Assembly: GCA_023213215.1 (NCBI GenBank) | Contig: CP096136.1 | Coordinates: forward strand, 3,744,584 to 3,808,583 | Direction of reading: 5' to 3' | DNA: 64,000 nucleotides | Origin: Flavobacterium sp. JAD_PAG50586_2 | GTDB taxonomy: Bacteria; Bacteroidota; Bacteroidia; Flavobacteriales; Flavobacteriaceae | Shown here: positions 39,279 to 50,474 of the stretch, one piece after another | How the letters are laid out: the number at the start of each line of letters is the position of its first letter | Position numbering within the stretch: the first letter of the stretch is position 1 | Made by a program: the position numbers and the translations under genes | Notes under the pieces: model-generated | Databases searched by the model: none | What the model saw: only the letters and a program-made list of their open reading frames with translations | What the model was told of the DNA's origin: nothing

Positions 39279-39789
39279 AGAAATCCTCAACAACATTTCA
39301 ACCTTTGTGTTTGATGTAGATGGTGTGCTGACAGACAGTTCGGTTCATGTTACCCCAACTGGTGAAATGCTCCGCATTATGAACATCCGCGATGGTTTTG
39401 CGATGAAAGCTGCAGTGGAAAGTGGTTACAACGTGTGCATAATTTCGGGAGGCAATAACGAAGGTGTACGCATACGGTTGAGGAACTTAGGAATTACTGA
39501 TATTCATTTGGCAACACCAGATAAAGTGGCAACGCTAAAGGAATACACCGAATTGTACAACATCAACCCGGAACATGTATTGTATATGGGTGATGACATT
39601 CCAGATTTCCATGTGATGCAGCTTGTTGGATTACCAACCTGTCCGCAGGATGCAAGTCCGGAAATTAAAGCGATTTCCAAATACATTTCGCATAAAAAAG
39701 GCGGAAAAGGTGCTGTTCGCGAAGTCATTGAACAGGTAATGAAAGTACAGGGAAAATGGCATATGTACTATAACGGAAAGCACGATTAA
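39262..39789 (+). CDS. KdsC-like HAD phosphatase
   Basis: A 175-residue HAD-superfamily protein without a cap domain. The nucleophile motif is FVFDVDGVLTDSS (Asp18, Asp20), followed by IISGG and YMGDDIPDFHVM. It is of the KDO 8-phosphate phosphatase type, which forms tetramers and serves LPS synthesis. The similar N-acylneuraminate 9-phosphatase cannot be fully excluded. No kdsA or kdsB gene is near; it overlaps the DUF2520 gene. Confidence 0.8.
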   Translation: MGKSYKEILNNISTFVFDVDGVLTDSSVHVTPTGEMLRIMNIRDGFAMKAAVESGYNVCIISGGNNEGVRIRLRNLGITDIHLATPDKVATLKEYTELYNINPEHVLYMGDDIPDFHVMQLVGLPTCPQDASPEIKAISKYISHKKGGKGAVREVIEQVMKVQGKWHMYYNGKHD

Positions 39790-39804
39790 AATTCTGAAGT
39801 AATC

Positions 39805-40734
39805 ATGAAATATTTAAAACTAATAAGATACCAAAACCTGTTATTGCTTGCCTTTATGCAATTGATCTTTCGTTATGGTTTTTTAAAATTGCAGAATATC
39901 CCGCTCGCATTGAATCATTTTCAATATGCGTTATTAGTACTTTCAACGGTTTTGATTGCTGCTGCAGGTTATGTTATCAATGACATTCTGGATCAGGAAA
40001 CCGATTATGATAACCGACCGGACAAAACTATAGTAGGAAGATTAATTTCAGAAAAAACAGCCTACAATATGTATTTCGCCTTTAGCATCTTTGGTGTCGG
40101 CATTGGGTATTATTTGGCAAACGCTATACAGAAACCAAGTTTTGCCGGTGTTTTTATTATTATTTCGGCGACCTTATATATGTATGCCACCAATCTGAAA
40201 CAAATGCTTTTGATTGGTAATATTATTGTGGCTTTACTGTTGTCACTTAGTGTTCTAGTTATCGGATTATTCGACTTACTGCCAGCAACTTACGACGGCA
40301 ACAGACAAGTAATGGGTGATATATTTGCAATCCTTATACACTATGCCATCTTTGCTTTCATCATCAATCTGATAAGAGAAATCGTGAAAGACATGGAAGA
40401 TGTAGACGGCGATTACAATCAGGGAATGAGTACCTTACCAATAGCCATTGGGATTAGCCGTACTTCGAAAGTTGCTTTTGTTTTAGGTTTGATTGCTACC
40501 TTTATATTATTGTTGTACATCAATAGCAACCTGATGTCGTTTGGACTTTACTATGCCGTTATTTATGCGCTACTTTTTGTAGTTGCCCCAATGATATTTT
40601 TTGTAACTAAAATTTGGTCGGCCAAAACAAAGGAAGATTTTCATTTACTGAGCACGGTTTTGAAATGGGTTATTTTCTTCGGGATACTTTCTGTTTTGGT
40701 AATTACCTTAAACGTAAACTATGTTAAAGGATAA
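39805..40734 (+). CDS. UbiA-family prenyltransferase (geranylgeranylglycerol-phosphate type)
   Basis: A 309-residue protein with about eight membrane helices. The Asp-rich motif NDILDQETDYDNRPDKT (residues 63-79) binds the prenyl diphosphate, and a second is DMEDVDGDYNQGMSTLP. Bacteroidota members are usually annotated as geranylgeranylglycerol-phosphate geranylgeranyltransferase-like; the exact acceptor is not known. Its 3' end overlaps the Maf gene by 14 bp, indicating a shared transcript. Confidence 0.8.
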   Translation: MKYLKLIRYQNLLLLAFMQLIFRYGFLKLQNIPLALNHFQYALLVLSTVLIAAAGYVINDILDQETDYDNRPDKTIVGRLISEKTAYNMYFAFSIFGVGIGYYLANAIQKPSFAGVFIIISATLYMYATNLKQMLLIGNIIVALLLSLSVLVIGLFDLLPATYDGNRQVMGDIFAILIHYAIFAFIINLIREIVKDMEDVDGDYNQGMSTLPIAIGISRTSKVAFVLGLIATFILLLYINSNLMSFGLYYAVIYALLFVVAPMIFFVTKIWSAKTKEDFHLLSTVLKWVIFFGILSVLVITLNVNYVKG

Positions 40735-41305
40735 ACTCAAATCTTACCAACTTATCTTAGCTTCGGGATCTCCAAGAAGACAGCAGTTTTTCAGGGATTT
40801 GGATCTGGATTTTGAAATCCGCCTCAAGGATATTGAAGAAGTATATCCGGAAAATCTGCAGGGCGTTGAAATCACAAACTTTCTGGCCGAATTAAAAGCC
40901 AATGCCTTTGATGGAGAAATTACCTTCAATGAAATATTAGTAACCAGCGACACCATAGTTTGGCATAACGGAAAAGCTTTGGGCAAACCTAAAGATTATA
41001 ACGATGCTTTTGATATTCTAGCATCGTTATCCAATACAACGCACGAAGTAATTACATCGGTTTGTTTTAAATCTGCTACAAAAATGGAGACTATTTTTGA
41101 TGTAACCAAGGTGACTTTCGGTTTACTTACAGAGGAAGATATTCGCTATTATTTGGATCATTACAAGCCTTTTGACAAAGCTGGAGCTTATGGCATTCAG
41201 GAATGGATTGGCTTAGTTGGCATTACCAAAATTGAAGGTTCTTATACGAATGTGGTTGGACTTCCGACTGAAAAAGTTCATCAGTATTTGAGCAATTACA
41301 TTTAA
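40721..41305 (+). CDS. maf: Maf-family nucleotide pyrophosphatase
   Basis: A 194-residue protein with the Maf signature LASGSPRRQQFF near residues 13-24, the TSDTIVWHNGKALGKP loop, and the C-terminal DKAGAYGIQEWIG. Maf proteins hydrolyse non-canonical or modified nucleoside triphosphates such as dTTP or UTP analogues and may slow cell division. It overlaps the prenyltransferase gene by 14 bp. Confidence 0.9.
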   Translation: MLKDKLKSYQLILASGSPRRQQFFRDLDLDFEIRLKDIEEVYPENLQGVEITNFLAELKANAFDGEITFNEILVTSDTIVWHNGKALGKPKDYNDAFDILASLSNTTHEVITSVCFKSATKMETIFDVTKVTFGLLTEEDIRYYLDHYKPFDKAGAYGIQEWIGLVGITKIEGSYTNVVGLPTEKVHQYLSNYI

Positions 41306-41343
41306 AAAAGGAAAGAATCCATTAACTTTACAAAAAAGCGTCT

Positions 41344-42591
41344 ATGGAAACAGTCAAATTCCCACTCTACATTAAGTTATCCGCTGTTCTTATCTCCTTA
41401 ATTGCAATATTTGTTGTCCTGTACTTTGGAAACGAAATAGTTTCTCCTGTATTGCTGGCGCTTCTTTTTGCAATAATGCTGCGGCCTGTGGTAAGTTTCT
41501 TGATCCGAAAACTTCACTTTCCACACATTCTTGCTGTGGTTTTTGCCATTGTTTTGTTTCTCATAATTTTCCTGGGCATATTCTATTTCATATCTATTCA
41601 AATAAGCGATATGGCAAGTGATTGGGGAAAAATCAAAAACAACTTCCTTTACCACATTGAGCATTTACAGCAAATGATTAGGGATAACTTTCACGTAAGT
41701 AAAAAAGAGCAAAACGAATTTATTACCAAAACAACAAAAGACAGCATGGATTCTGGGAAAGCCATTGTTGGGACTACCCTAACTTCCTTTGCTGACATTC
41801 TTTTGAATGCGACGCTTGTTCCTATTTATACGTTCCTGTTTTTATATTACCAAAATCACTTTGTGACTTTTTTGACTAAAATAGTTAAATCAGAAAACCA
41901 CAAAAAACTTAGGGAAGTTTTATCTCAGATAAAAGTTGCGGTACAAAGTTACATTACAGGCTTACTGTTTGAAATGATTGCCGTATCCGTATTAACGACG
42001 ATTGGTTTGTATTTCATCGGAGTGGAGTATTTCATCCTACTCGGAATCATTACCGGCATCCTGAACTTGGTTCCTTACATCGGAATATTATTTGCCGGAG
42101 TTTTGAGCATTGTAGTTTCGCTATCCGGTTCAACCGACATATCAATAGTTTTAGGGGTTATAATCGTAAACGTTATTGTACAGTTTATCGACAATAACAT
42201 ACTCGTTCCTATGTTTGTCAATTCAAAAGTTCAGATAAATGCTCTTGTATCGATTATTGGAATCATTATTGGGAATGCGTTTGGTGGTATCACAGGCATG
42301 TTTTTGGCCATCCCGATTATTGCTATAATTAAGGTAATATTTGATAGGATAGATTCGTTGGAACCTTGGGGTTATCTATTTGGCGATGACCTGCCGAAAA
42401 CCTATGAATGGCATAAAATCAAAATTCCACGCTACATCTATCAGAATACAACGACAGCTTTAGATGTTACTACTGATGTTGTGAAACCATTGGCTGAAGA
42501 TGAAGGAAAGAGTACTGATGTTACTGCTCAAATTGTTTCGCCAGCGGATACCGGAATTAATAAGGATAATGATCCTGCAATAGAGAAATAG
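41344..42591 (+). CDS. AI-2E family transporter (PerM-like)
   Basis: A 415-residue protein with about eight membrane helices and the family's FAIMLRPVVSFLIRK and GILNLVPYIGILFAGVL segments. The family contains putative exporters and Na+/H+ antiporters; its name comes from an early link to autoinducer-2 that does not apply to all members. The C-terminal 70 residues are soluble and polar. It follows Maf by 38 bp. Confidence 0.82.
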   Translation: METVKFPLYIKLSAVLISLIAIFVVLYFGNEIVSPVLLALLFAIMLRPVVSFLIRKLHFPHILAVVFAIVLFLIIFLGIFYFISIQISDMASDWGKIKNNFLYHIEHLQQMIRDNFHVSKKEQNEFITKTTKDSMDSGKAIVGTTLTSFADILLNATLVPIYTFLFLYYQNHFVTFLTKIVKSENHKKLREVLSQIKVAVQSYITGLLFEMIAVSVLTTIGLYFIGVEYFILLGIITGILNLVPYIGILFAGVLSIVVSLSGSTDISIVLGVIIVNVIVQFIDNNILVPMFVNSKVQINALVSIIGIIIGNAFGGITGMFLAIPIIAIIKVIFDRIDSLEPWGYLFGDDLPKTYEWHKIKIPRYIYQNTTTALDVTTDVVKPLAEDEGKSTDVTAQIVSPADTGINKDNDPAIEK

Positions 42592-42620
42592 TTAGTAGTA
42601 AGATTTTTATATAAACAGAC

Positions 42621-43151
42621 ATGTCATTCCTTTCCAATTTAACTAAAGAAGTTGTTGCAACAGTAATACTTTTAGCTATTGTTATATTCCTAAGAATCAT
42701 CACCGCTAAACTGATTCGTCGCTATGCCAAGCTATCTTCAATCATGGAGCATCGAACCAATTTGGTTATCAAGTATATCCACATATTGATTACTGTACTT
42801 GCCATTGTGGGGATTATTGTAATTTGGGGCGTTCAGAAAAAAGATATCATCTTTACCTTATCCTCTGTCACTACTGTGGTTGGTGTTGCCATGTTTGCTC
42901 AATGGTCTATTTTGAGCAACATTACTTCGGGGGTTATTTTATTTTTCTTTTTTCCGTTTAGGATCGGTGATGTAATACTAGTGCACGATAAAGATTTTCC
43001 CATTCAGGCTGAGATAGAAGATATCAAGGCTTTTCACATCTATCTTAAAACCATAGAAGGAGAAAGAATAACCTATCCCAACAACCTCTTGCTTCAAAAA
43101 GGCATTTCTATTATACATCCTAAATTCGAAGATAAGGAATTTATGGACTAA
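42621..43151 (+). CDS. short MscS-like mechanosensitive channel
   Basis: A 176-residue protein: two or three membrane helices, then the MscS pore and beta-domain region (VGVAMFAQWSILSNITSGVILFFFFPFRIGDVI, HIYLKTIEGERITYPNNLL). It is shorter than E. coli MscS (286 residues) and lacks most of the C-terminal cage. Such short forms are common in Bacteroidota. It begins 29 bp after the AI-2E gene and ends the cluster. Confidence 0.78.
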   Translation: MSFLSNLTKEVVATVILLAIVIFLRIITAKLIRRYAKLSSIMEHRTNLVIKYIHILITVLAIVGIIVIWGVQKKDIIFTLSSVTTVVGVAMFAQWSILSNITSGVILFFFFPFRIGDVILVHDKDFPIQAEIEDIKAFHIYLKTIEGERITYPNNLLLQKGISIIHPKFEDKEFMD

Positions 43152-43241
43152 GTATGTGAATTATACAACGTTTAGAATAATTCCTATAATATTTTTCGTC
43201 ACAAATGTCTTCATCTTTGTCCCATAGTAGGAAAACAAATA

Positions 43242-44078
43242 ATGATGAAAATTGTACCAATCTCCAACATAAAACGGTATGCGCACAAAAAGACAATCGA
43301 TATAAGCGATGAGACTTTAACGCATAAAAGCAAGCTCTCCGAATTTGTTAGAAACGCAGGTGACGTGGGTTTATTCCTTGTCAACGTTTTTAAGAATACC
43401 TTTTCGCGGGATTTCGAATTCAGTGAATTTTTAAAGCAGTGTTATCAGGTTGGAAATAAATCGCTTGGTTTAATTTCTATAACCGGAATTGTTATTGGAT
43501 TAGTATTGACCATTCAGTCCCGACCGGTTTTGGTTGATTTTGGTGCTGTAAATATGCTTCCGGGAATGGTAGCAATTTCAATTATTAGGGAAATGGGACC
43601 CGTAATTACAGCCTTAATCTGTGCCGGAAAAGTAGGTTCAGGAATTGGTGCCGAATTAGGTTCGATGCGTGTTACAGAACAAATTGACGCGATGGAAGTT
43701 TCTTCTACGAATCCCGTACGTTTTTTAATTGTTCCCCGTGTTTTAGCTACCACTTTTATGATTCCTTTATTGGCATTGTACGCCGATGTTTTAGGGGTTT
43801 TGGGAAGTTGGATTGCTTCAAATATTAAAGGTGATGTCAGCTTCATTCTCTTCGTTTCCCAAGCTTTTGGCGATGTTGATTTTATGGACTTTATACCGGC
43901 TGTAATCAAGTCGTTCTTCTTTGGGGCCGTAATTGGTTTAGTAGGATGTTATAAAGGCTTCAATGCAGGTCGTGGAACTGAAAGCGTTGGCGTGGCAGCA
44001 AATTCTGCTGTTGTTATGGCATCTTTATTAGTCATAATCGTGGATTTAGTGGCTGTTCAAATAACCGATTTATTATGA
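43242..44078 (+). CDS. mlaE: MlaE-family ABC transporter permease
   Basis: A 278-residue inner-membrane permease. An amphipathic N-terminal extension of about 70 residues precedes the MlaE domain (FGAVNMLPGMVAISIIREMGPVITALICAGKVGSGIGAELGSM). Two consecutive ATGs (43242 and 43245) could serve as start. With the next two genes it forms an MCE-type lipid transport unit that moves phospholipids between membranes. Its stop overlaps the ATPase gene start (ATGA). Confidence 0.9.
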   Translation: MMKIVPISNIKRYAHKKTIDISDETLTHKSKLSEFVRNAGDVGLFLVNVFKNTFSRDFEFSEFLKQCYQVGNKSLGLISITGIVIGLVLTIQSRPVLVDFGAVNMLPGMVAISIIREMGPVITALICAGKVGSGIGAELGSMRVTEQIDAMEVSSTNPVRFLIVPRVLATTFMIPLLALYADVLGVLGSWIASNIKGDVSFILFVSQAFGDVDFMDFIPAVIKSFFFGAVIGLVGCYKGFNAGRGTESVGVAANSAVVMASLLVIIVDLVAVQITDLL

Positions 44079-44828
44079 AAAATACAGCGGATACCATTAT
44101 CAAAATAGATAATTTAAAGAAGCGTTTTGGCGCACAAGAGGTTTTGACAGACATTTCATTGGAATTGCGTAAAGGCGAAAACTTAGTAGTTCTTGGAAAA
44201 TCAGGTACTGGAAAATCAGTCCTTATAAAATGCATTGTACGCTTGTTGGATGCTGATGCAGGAACAATAGACGTTGACGGCGACGAAGTCAACAGCTTAA
44301 AATCAAAAGATTTGAATAATGTTCGGGAAAAGATTGGATTCTTATTTCAGAGTGGCGCCTTGTATGATTCGATGACCGTAAGAGAAAATTTGGCTTTTCC
44401 GCTTAAGCGAATAAAGAAAGGTTTGTCAGAAGAAGAAGTTACTGCCAAAATTACCGAAGCCTTAGAAAACGTTGGGCTTCCTGATGTAATCGACAAGATG
44501 CCTTCAGAGCTTTCTGGTGGTATGAGGAAAAGAATAAGCCTGGCACGAACTGTAATAGTAGATCCAACGATAATGCTGTATGACGAACCAACGACAGGTT
44601 TAGATCCGGTAACGTCAGATGAAATCAGTGACCTTATAAATGAAATTCAAAAAATATAAAACCTCCTCTATCATCATTACACACGATATCGAATGTGTCA
44701 GAACTGTTGCTAATAGAATCATTATGCTGCACGAAGGAAAAGTATATATGGAAGGAACATTAGAGGAATTTGAAAAATCTAAAGATGAATTGGTACAATC
44801 TTTTTTTAAAACTAAAAAACTAAATTAA
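44075..44828 (+). CDS. mlaF: MlaF-like ABC transporter ATPase, frameshifted
   Basis: Walker A is GKSGTGKSVL (about residues 40-49), the signature SELSGGMRKRISLAR, and Walker B IMLYDEPTTGLDP. The frame breaks at the A6 run 44649-44654 just after LINEIQK. Downstream, YKTSSIIITHDIECVRT with the H-loop continues in another frame to 44828. Either one base is extra or two are missing, giving 250-251 residues. It powers the MlaE permease. An assembly indel is the likely explanation. Confidence 0.9.
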
Positions 44829-44839
44829 ACTTATACGTT

Positions 44840-45622
44840 ATGGAAACAACACATACACCTGCATTTAAATTTCGATTAGGGATATTTATAATTATAGGCA
44901 TTATAATATTCATACTCGGTATTTTCATCATCGGGAAACAAAAAAACCTTTTCAATCCTGTGTTTACGTTGCGGGCGAATTTTTATAATGTGAGTGGATT
45001 GCAGGTTGGAAACACTATTCGATTTTCAGGTATCAATGTGGGTACCGTCGATAATATCGTCATTATCAATGATTCCACAGTAAAAGTAGAAATGTTGATT
45101 AAAAAAGAGGTGCAAAAATTCATCAAAACAGATTGCCATGCCAGTATCGGATCTGAAGGGATTATTGGTGATAAAGTAATAGTTGTTTCACAAGGTAATG
45201 GTTCTCAGCAAGTGGTAAAATCGGGTCAGCTTATTGCTACAGTTGAACCTATTGAAACTGATGCGATTATGCGTAGTTTACAGGTAACTGCTGACAATGC
45301 TGCACTTGCATCCGAAGATATTGCTGGAATTGTTGCTAAAATAAATAAAGGCGAAGGAACATTGGGACGATTGATTCAGGATAAAAAAATGGCTGAAAAC
45401 ATTGACCAGACTATTGTTAACATGAAAACAAGCACTAAAAAGCTGGATGAGAATATGGAAGCTGCGAAGAGCAATTTTCTACTGAAAGGTTACTTTAAGA
45501 AAAAAGAGCGAAAAGAAAAAGAAGCTAAGGAAAAAGCTGCGAAAAAAGCCAAAGATGCAGAAAACGCAAAAATAAAGGCCGCAGCTACAGCAAAGAAGAA
45601 AGCTGAGAATGAAAAAAAGTAA
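44840..45622 (+). CDS. mlaD: MlaD-family MCE-domain protein
   Basis: A 260-residue protein with one N-terminal membrane helix (GIFIIIGIIIFILGIFIIG) and one MCE domain at about residues 38-120 (RANFYNVSGLQVGNTIRFSGINVGTVDNI). After a linker (KGEGTLGRLIQDKKMAENID) the last 50 residues are almost entirely Lys, Ala and Glu. It is the periplasmic substrate-binding part of the MlaEFD-like system and follows the ATPase gene by 11 bp. Confidence 0.9.
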   Translation: METTHTPAFKFRLGIFIIIGIIIFILGIFIIGKQKNLFNPVFTLRANFYNVSGLQVGNTIRFSGINVGTVDNIVIINDSTVKVEMLIKKEVQKFIKTDCHASIGSEGIIGDKVIVVSQGNGSQQVVKSGQLIATVEPIETDAIMRSLQVTADNAALASEDIAGIVAKINKGEGTLGRLIQDKKMAENIDQTIVNMKTSTKKLDENMEAAKSNFLLKGYFKKKERKEKEAKEKAAKKAKDAENAKIKAAATAKKKAENEKK

Positions 45623-45736
45623 TTTATAAAATTATAAAGGTGTGAATTTCACAACTAAAACATCTATTTATGTAAAATGTTTGCTGTTATTTAAGTCGAA
45701 TTTTACACCAATATTTCTAACCTAAAACTAATTAAA

Positions 45737-46044
45737 ATGAAAAAAACGACTCTCAGTATAATGTTATTTATTTTATCATTATGCATTTTCCCAACAACAA
45801 CGTTTGCAGCTGAACCAGTATCCAATTTAAACAAAACCGAAGTTCCGGCTGAAGTTAAGGTAATGTACGACCGATTGGAGGAAATTAAAAAAATGGACAA
45901 ATCAGAAATGACAAGAGCAGAAAAAAAGAACTACGAAAAGAAGTTCGCTCAATCAAATCTGAATTGCGTTCCAGCGGAAATGGAGTTTACTTATCTATTG
46001 GTGCTATTATAATTATTGTCCTATTATTAATACTTTTATTGTAA
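45737..46044 (+). CDS. small exported membrane protein, frameshifted
   Basis: The uncorrected frame ends at 46012 (91 residues) after a signal peptide (FPTTTFA cleavage) and a helical charged region. Adding one A to the A7 run at 45921-45927 converts the tail to KKELRKEVRSIKSEL, then SSGNGVYLSIGAIIIIVLL, and extends it to a stop at 46044 (102 residues). The new ending is a strong membrane helix, so the extended form is far more plausible. This layout (signal, MDRLEEIKKMDKSEMTRAEKK-type helix, C-terminal helix) looks typical of a small flavobacterial family without a known role. Confidence 0.65.
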
Positions 46045-46117
46045 TACAAGACCTGTATTAATAATTAATTGGTATGGTTATTGAAAAACTTACCTGGATA
46101 ACTTAAAATTTAAAATT

Positions 46118-46582
46118 ATGAAATCAATAAAAATAGTAATTGCAGCAATGTTGGCTTTCGCAACAACAGGAATTACAGCTCAGATTGTCAAGGTAGACAA
46201 TACTTATGGCAGCAAGTCGACGAACGTTAAGGTACGTACAACTACGGTTTCTGCTCCAGTTTGGGCAAAAGCTGCACCGGCGAATGTTAATTATTATTAT
46301 CTTCCCGACATTAACACCTACTATGATGCTCCATCGAAAGTGTATATTTATGAAAGAGATGGAAAATGGGTTCGTACTTCGACTTTACCCACAAGATATC
46401 GCAGCTATAACTTAGCTTCAGGACGAACCGTTTATCTGACTGATTATAAAGGAAACACACCTTATACTTTATACAAAGTTCATAAAGTAAAATATAAAGG
46501 AAGAGCCTGGAAAGAAAACGGTCACGATAACGGAAAGCACAAAGGACACCACAAAGGACAAGGAAAAGGACATAACAAATAA
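46118..46582 (+). CDS. secreted protein with His/Lys/Gly-rich tail
   Basis: A 154-residue protein with a signal peptide (MKSIKIVIAAMLAFATTGITAQ). The core contains NYYYLPDINTYYDAPSKVYI and WVRTSTLPTRYRSYNL. The last 25 residues are made of His, Lys, Gly and Asn (KHKGHHKGQGKGHNK), suggesting metal binding or contact with anionic surfaces. The core is shared with the gene at 46827-47200, so the two are paralogues from a local duplication. Function unknown. Confidence 0.7.
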   Translation: MKSIKIVIAAMLAFATTGITAQIVKVDNTYGSKSTNVKVRTTTVSAPVWAKAAPANVNYYYLPDINTYYDAPSKVYIYERDGKWVRTSTLPTRYRSYNLASGRTVYLTDYKGNTPYTLYKVHKVKYKGRAWKENGHDNGKHKGHHKGQGKGHNK

Positions 46583-46598
46583 TATTGTTATACTCTAC

Positions 46599-46632
46599 AA
46601 AAAAGCAAAGACTAAAGTCTTTGCTTTTTTTA
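46599..46632 (+). terminator. intrinsic terminator
   Basis: Stem AAGCAAAGAC / GTCTTTGCTT with loop TAAA and a run of T, after the His-rich secreted gene. Confidence 0.8.
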
Positions 46633-46763
46633 TTGGGAAAAACCGTATATTGCCAAAACAATGCTAATCAACACATTAAATAAAATATTTCTTATTATTT
46701 AAGCAAAAAAGTGTACTTAGTCGATTTTTTATGCATTTAATCTATTTATTTAAATTAAACTTC

Positions 46764-46771
46764 TATATTTG
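46764..46771 (+). promoter_or_regulatory. candidate -7 element
   Basis: TATATTTG fits TAnnTTTG exactly, 55 bp before the ATG at 46827. The -33 region is AT-rich without a clear TTTG. Confidence 0.4.
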
Positions 46772-46826
46772 ACTCATAATTTTTACTGTTAGCCCAAAAC
46801 CTTAAAAAACCAAAAATACAGAAATT

Positions 46827-47200
46827 ATGAAACCAATAAAAAAAGTATTCCTATTGATGCTTCTTTTTCTTGCTATCTGTCAAATGCTCAAGCATCAAGT
46901 AACGATCTATCGACTATCACACCTCCTAAAAAAACAGAAGTAAGATATTGGTATTTTCCAAATATCGAGGCTTACTTCGATTTACAGGAAAAAGTATATC
47001 TATACAAGGATAAAGGAGAGTGGAATGAAGCGGAAGAATTACCGACTAATTACGGTGGCTATTCTTTATACAATAAAGTAAAGGTTGTAATTGAGGATTA
47101 TGATGGTGATGAACCATACTTACTACTCCCAATTCATAAAAAATTATTTCCGTACAATTCAAAAGGCAGGTTTACCAATCAAACTGCTTCTTCTGAATAA
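46827..47200 (+). CDS. paralogous secreted protein, frameshifted
   Basis: From ATG 46827 the frame reads MKPIKKVFLLMLLF and soon leaves the protein-like path. Adding one T to the T5 run at 46864-46868 gives a signal peptide ending SCYLSNAQA and then RYWYFPNIEAYFDLQEKVYL, WNEAEELPTNYGGYSL and a stop at 47200, for 124 residues. The middle matches the preceding gene (YYLPDINTYYDAPSKVY). There is no His-rich tail. A terminator follows within 60 bp. Confidence 0.65.
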
Positions 47201-47228
47201 AAATATCCCTGTTTGTTTAAAATTGAAA

Positions 47229-47259
47229 AAAAACTCCCAAGCTTTAACTTGGGAGTTTT

Positions 47260-47261
<2 letters not shown>
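47229..47261. terminator. bidirectional intrinsic terminator
   Basis: Stem AACTCCCAAG / CTTGGGAGTT with loop CTTTAA and A and T runs on both sides, between the secreted gene and the convergent ABC-F gene. Confidence 0.85.
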
Positions 47262-48924
<1,663 letters not shown>

Positions 48925-49061
48925 TCAAAATTTTAGCACTAACATTTACAAAAAATATTGTTTAATTGATGATAAAACAGCATATTTACGGCAATTTAAC
49001 TTTAACGATAGATTAACAGTAAAATCAAAACTATCAGGTTAATTTTGTTTACCAGTCTCAA

Positions 49062-50474
49062 ATGATGCACAAGATCAATAATATAAAAGTTTTAAGTTTC
49101 CTCATCCCGATTATGGTTCTCTTTAGTTCGTGTAAAAACGAATTTAAGGGTTGCGAGTATGTTGCTTATTTTGGTGGAGAGATTGTGAACCCAAACAATC
49201 CTTATGTACTTTTCTGCAAAGACAACGAGGTTATAGACACCTTAAAGCTAGACAAAAACAATCGTTTTTTTATACAATTTGATTCACTCGCACCTGGACT
49301 TTATTCATTTAAACATGAGCCCGAATATCAGTATGTATATTTTGATAAAAACGACAGCATTATGGTTCGTGTCAATTCAAAAGATTTTGATGAATCGGTT
49401 GTGTTTTGTGGACGTGGTGACCAGAAAAATAATTTCCTGATGGAAATATACCTGAAAAATGAAAAAGACAGGAACAAAATGTTCGAGTTTTTTGATGACA
49501 ACTTTGAGGACTTTTCAAAGGGTATCGATTCCACTTTTGCCAAAGAAACAGCTTTTTACACCAAACGCAAAGAAGAGATTAAATGGAGTGAGGATTTTGA
49601 CGTGTTTGCCAAGGCATCACTAAATTTCAACTATTATTCTAAAAAGGAACTTTATCCACTCATTCACAGAATACGCACAGGCGAAGACATGATAGAAAAA
49701 CTGCCTGCCAATTATTATGACTATCGTAAAAATATTGATTTCAACAATGTAGCACTTTCCAATTATGCACCATACGTTACCTATTTGTCACACATGCTGA
49801 ACAATATGGGAACTATCAATTACCACAATCATTTTACCGAAGAAGATTTGGCCTTAAAAACCAACATCAATAAAATGACCATTGCTGATACACTGATTAA
49901 AAATGAAAAGGTAAAAAACAGCATCCTAAATAATATTGCCTTTACTTACTTATTGGAAGACCAGAACATGACCAACAATAACAAGTTTTTGGATACGTAT
50001 AAAAAACTATCTACTGACAAGAGTAAGAAAAACGAAATAAATACCATCTGCAACGCGATACAAATGCTGAAGGTTGGGAATGAATTACCGCATGTTTCCT
50101 TAACAGATGTTGAAGACAATGAAGTTTCATCAACTACAGTAACCAAACCAAATACCGTATTTTTCTTTTGGACTGAAAAAGCGAGATCTCATTTTGAAGC
50201 AGTACATACAAAAGCAATGGCTTTAAAAAATAAATTTCCTCAGTATAATTTTGTTGCCATAAATATTAATGACAGCAAAGAGGACTGGAAAAAAACCTTG
50301 CGAAAATACAACTTTAAGGATATAACAGATTTACATTGTTCCGATTTTGAAGACATAAAGAACAAATGGGCCATCAATAAAATCCACCGGACAATCATTA
50401 TTGACAGTAAAGGTGTAATCAAAAATGCATTTGCCAATATTTTTGACTCACAGTTCGAGGAAAACCTGAAGTAA
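49062..50474 (+). CDS. thioredoxin-like lipoprotein without a CXXC motif
   Basis: A 470-residue protein with a lipoprotein signal (MVLFSSC). The first part (residues 30-130) is a beta-rich DUF4369-like region (CEYVAYFGGEIVNPNNPYVLF), a helical middle follows, and the C-terminal 130 residues are TlpA/thioredoxin-like (NTVFFFWTEKARSHFEAVHTKA, IHRTIIIDSKGVI). At the position of CXXC there is TEKA, so it lacks thiol redox residues. It may bind a partner instead of reducing disulfides. Confidence 0.7.
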   Translation: MMHKINNIKVLSFLIPIMVLFSSCKNEFKGCEYVAYFGGEIVNPNNPYVLFCKDNEVIDTLKLDKNNRFFIQFDSLAPGLYSFKHEPEYQYVYFDKNDSIMVRVNSKDFDESVVFCGRGDQKNNFLMEIYLKNEKDRNKMFEFFDDNFEDFSKGIDSTFAKETAFYTKRKEEIKWSEDFDVFAKASLNFNYYSKKELYPLIHRIRTGEDMIEKLPANYYDYRKNIDFNNVALSNYAPYVTYLSHMLNNMGTINYHNHFTEEDLALKTNINKMTIADTLIKNEKVKNSILNNIAFTYLLEDQNMTNNNKFLDTYKKLSTDKSKKNEINTICNAIQMLKVGNELPHVSLTDVEDNEVSSTTVTKPNTVFFFWTEKARSHFEAVHTKAMALKNKFPQYNFVAININDSKEDWKKTLRKYNFKDITDLHCSDFEDIKNKWAINKIHRTIIIDSKGVIKNAFANIFDSQFEENLK

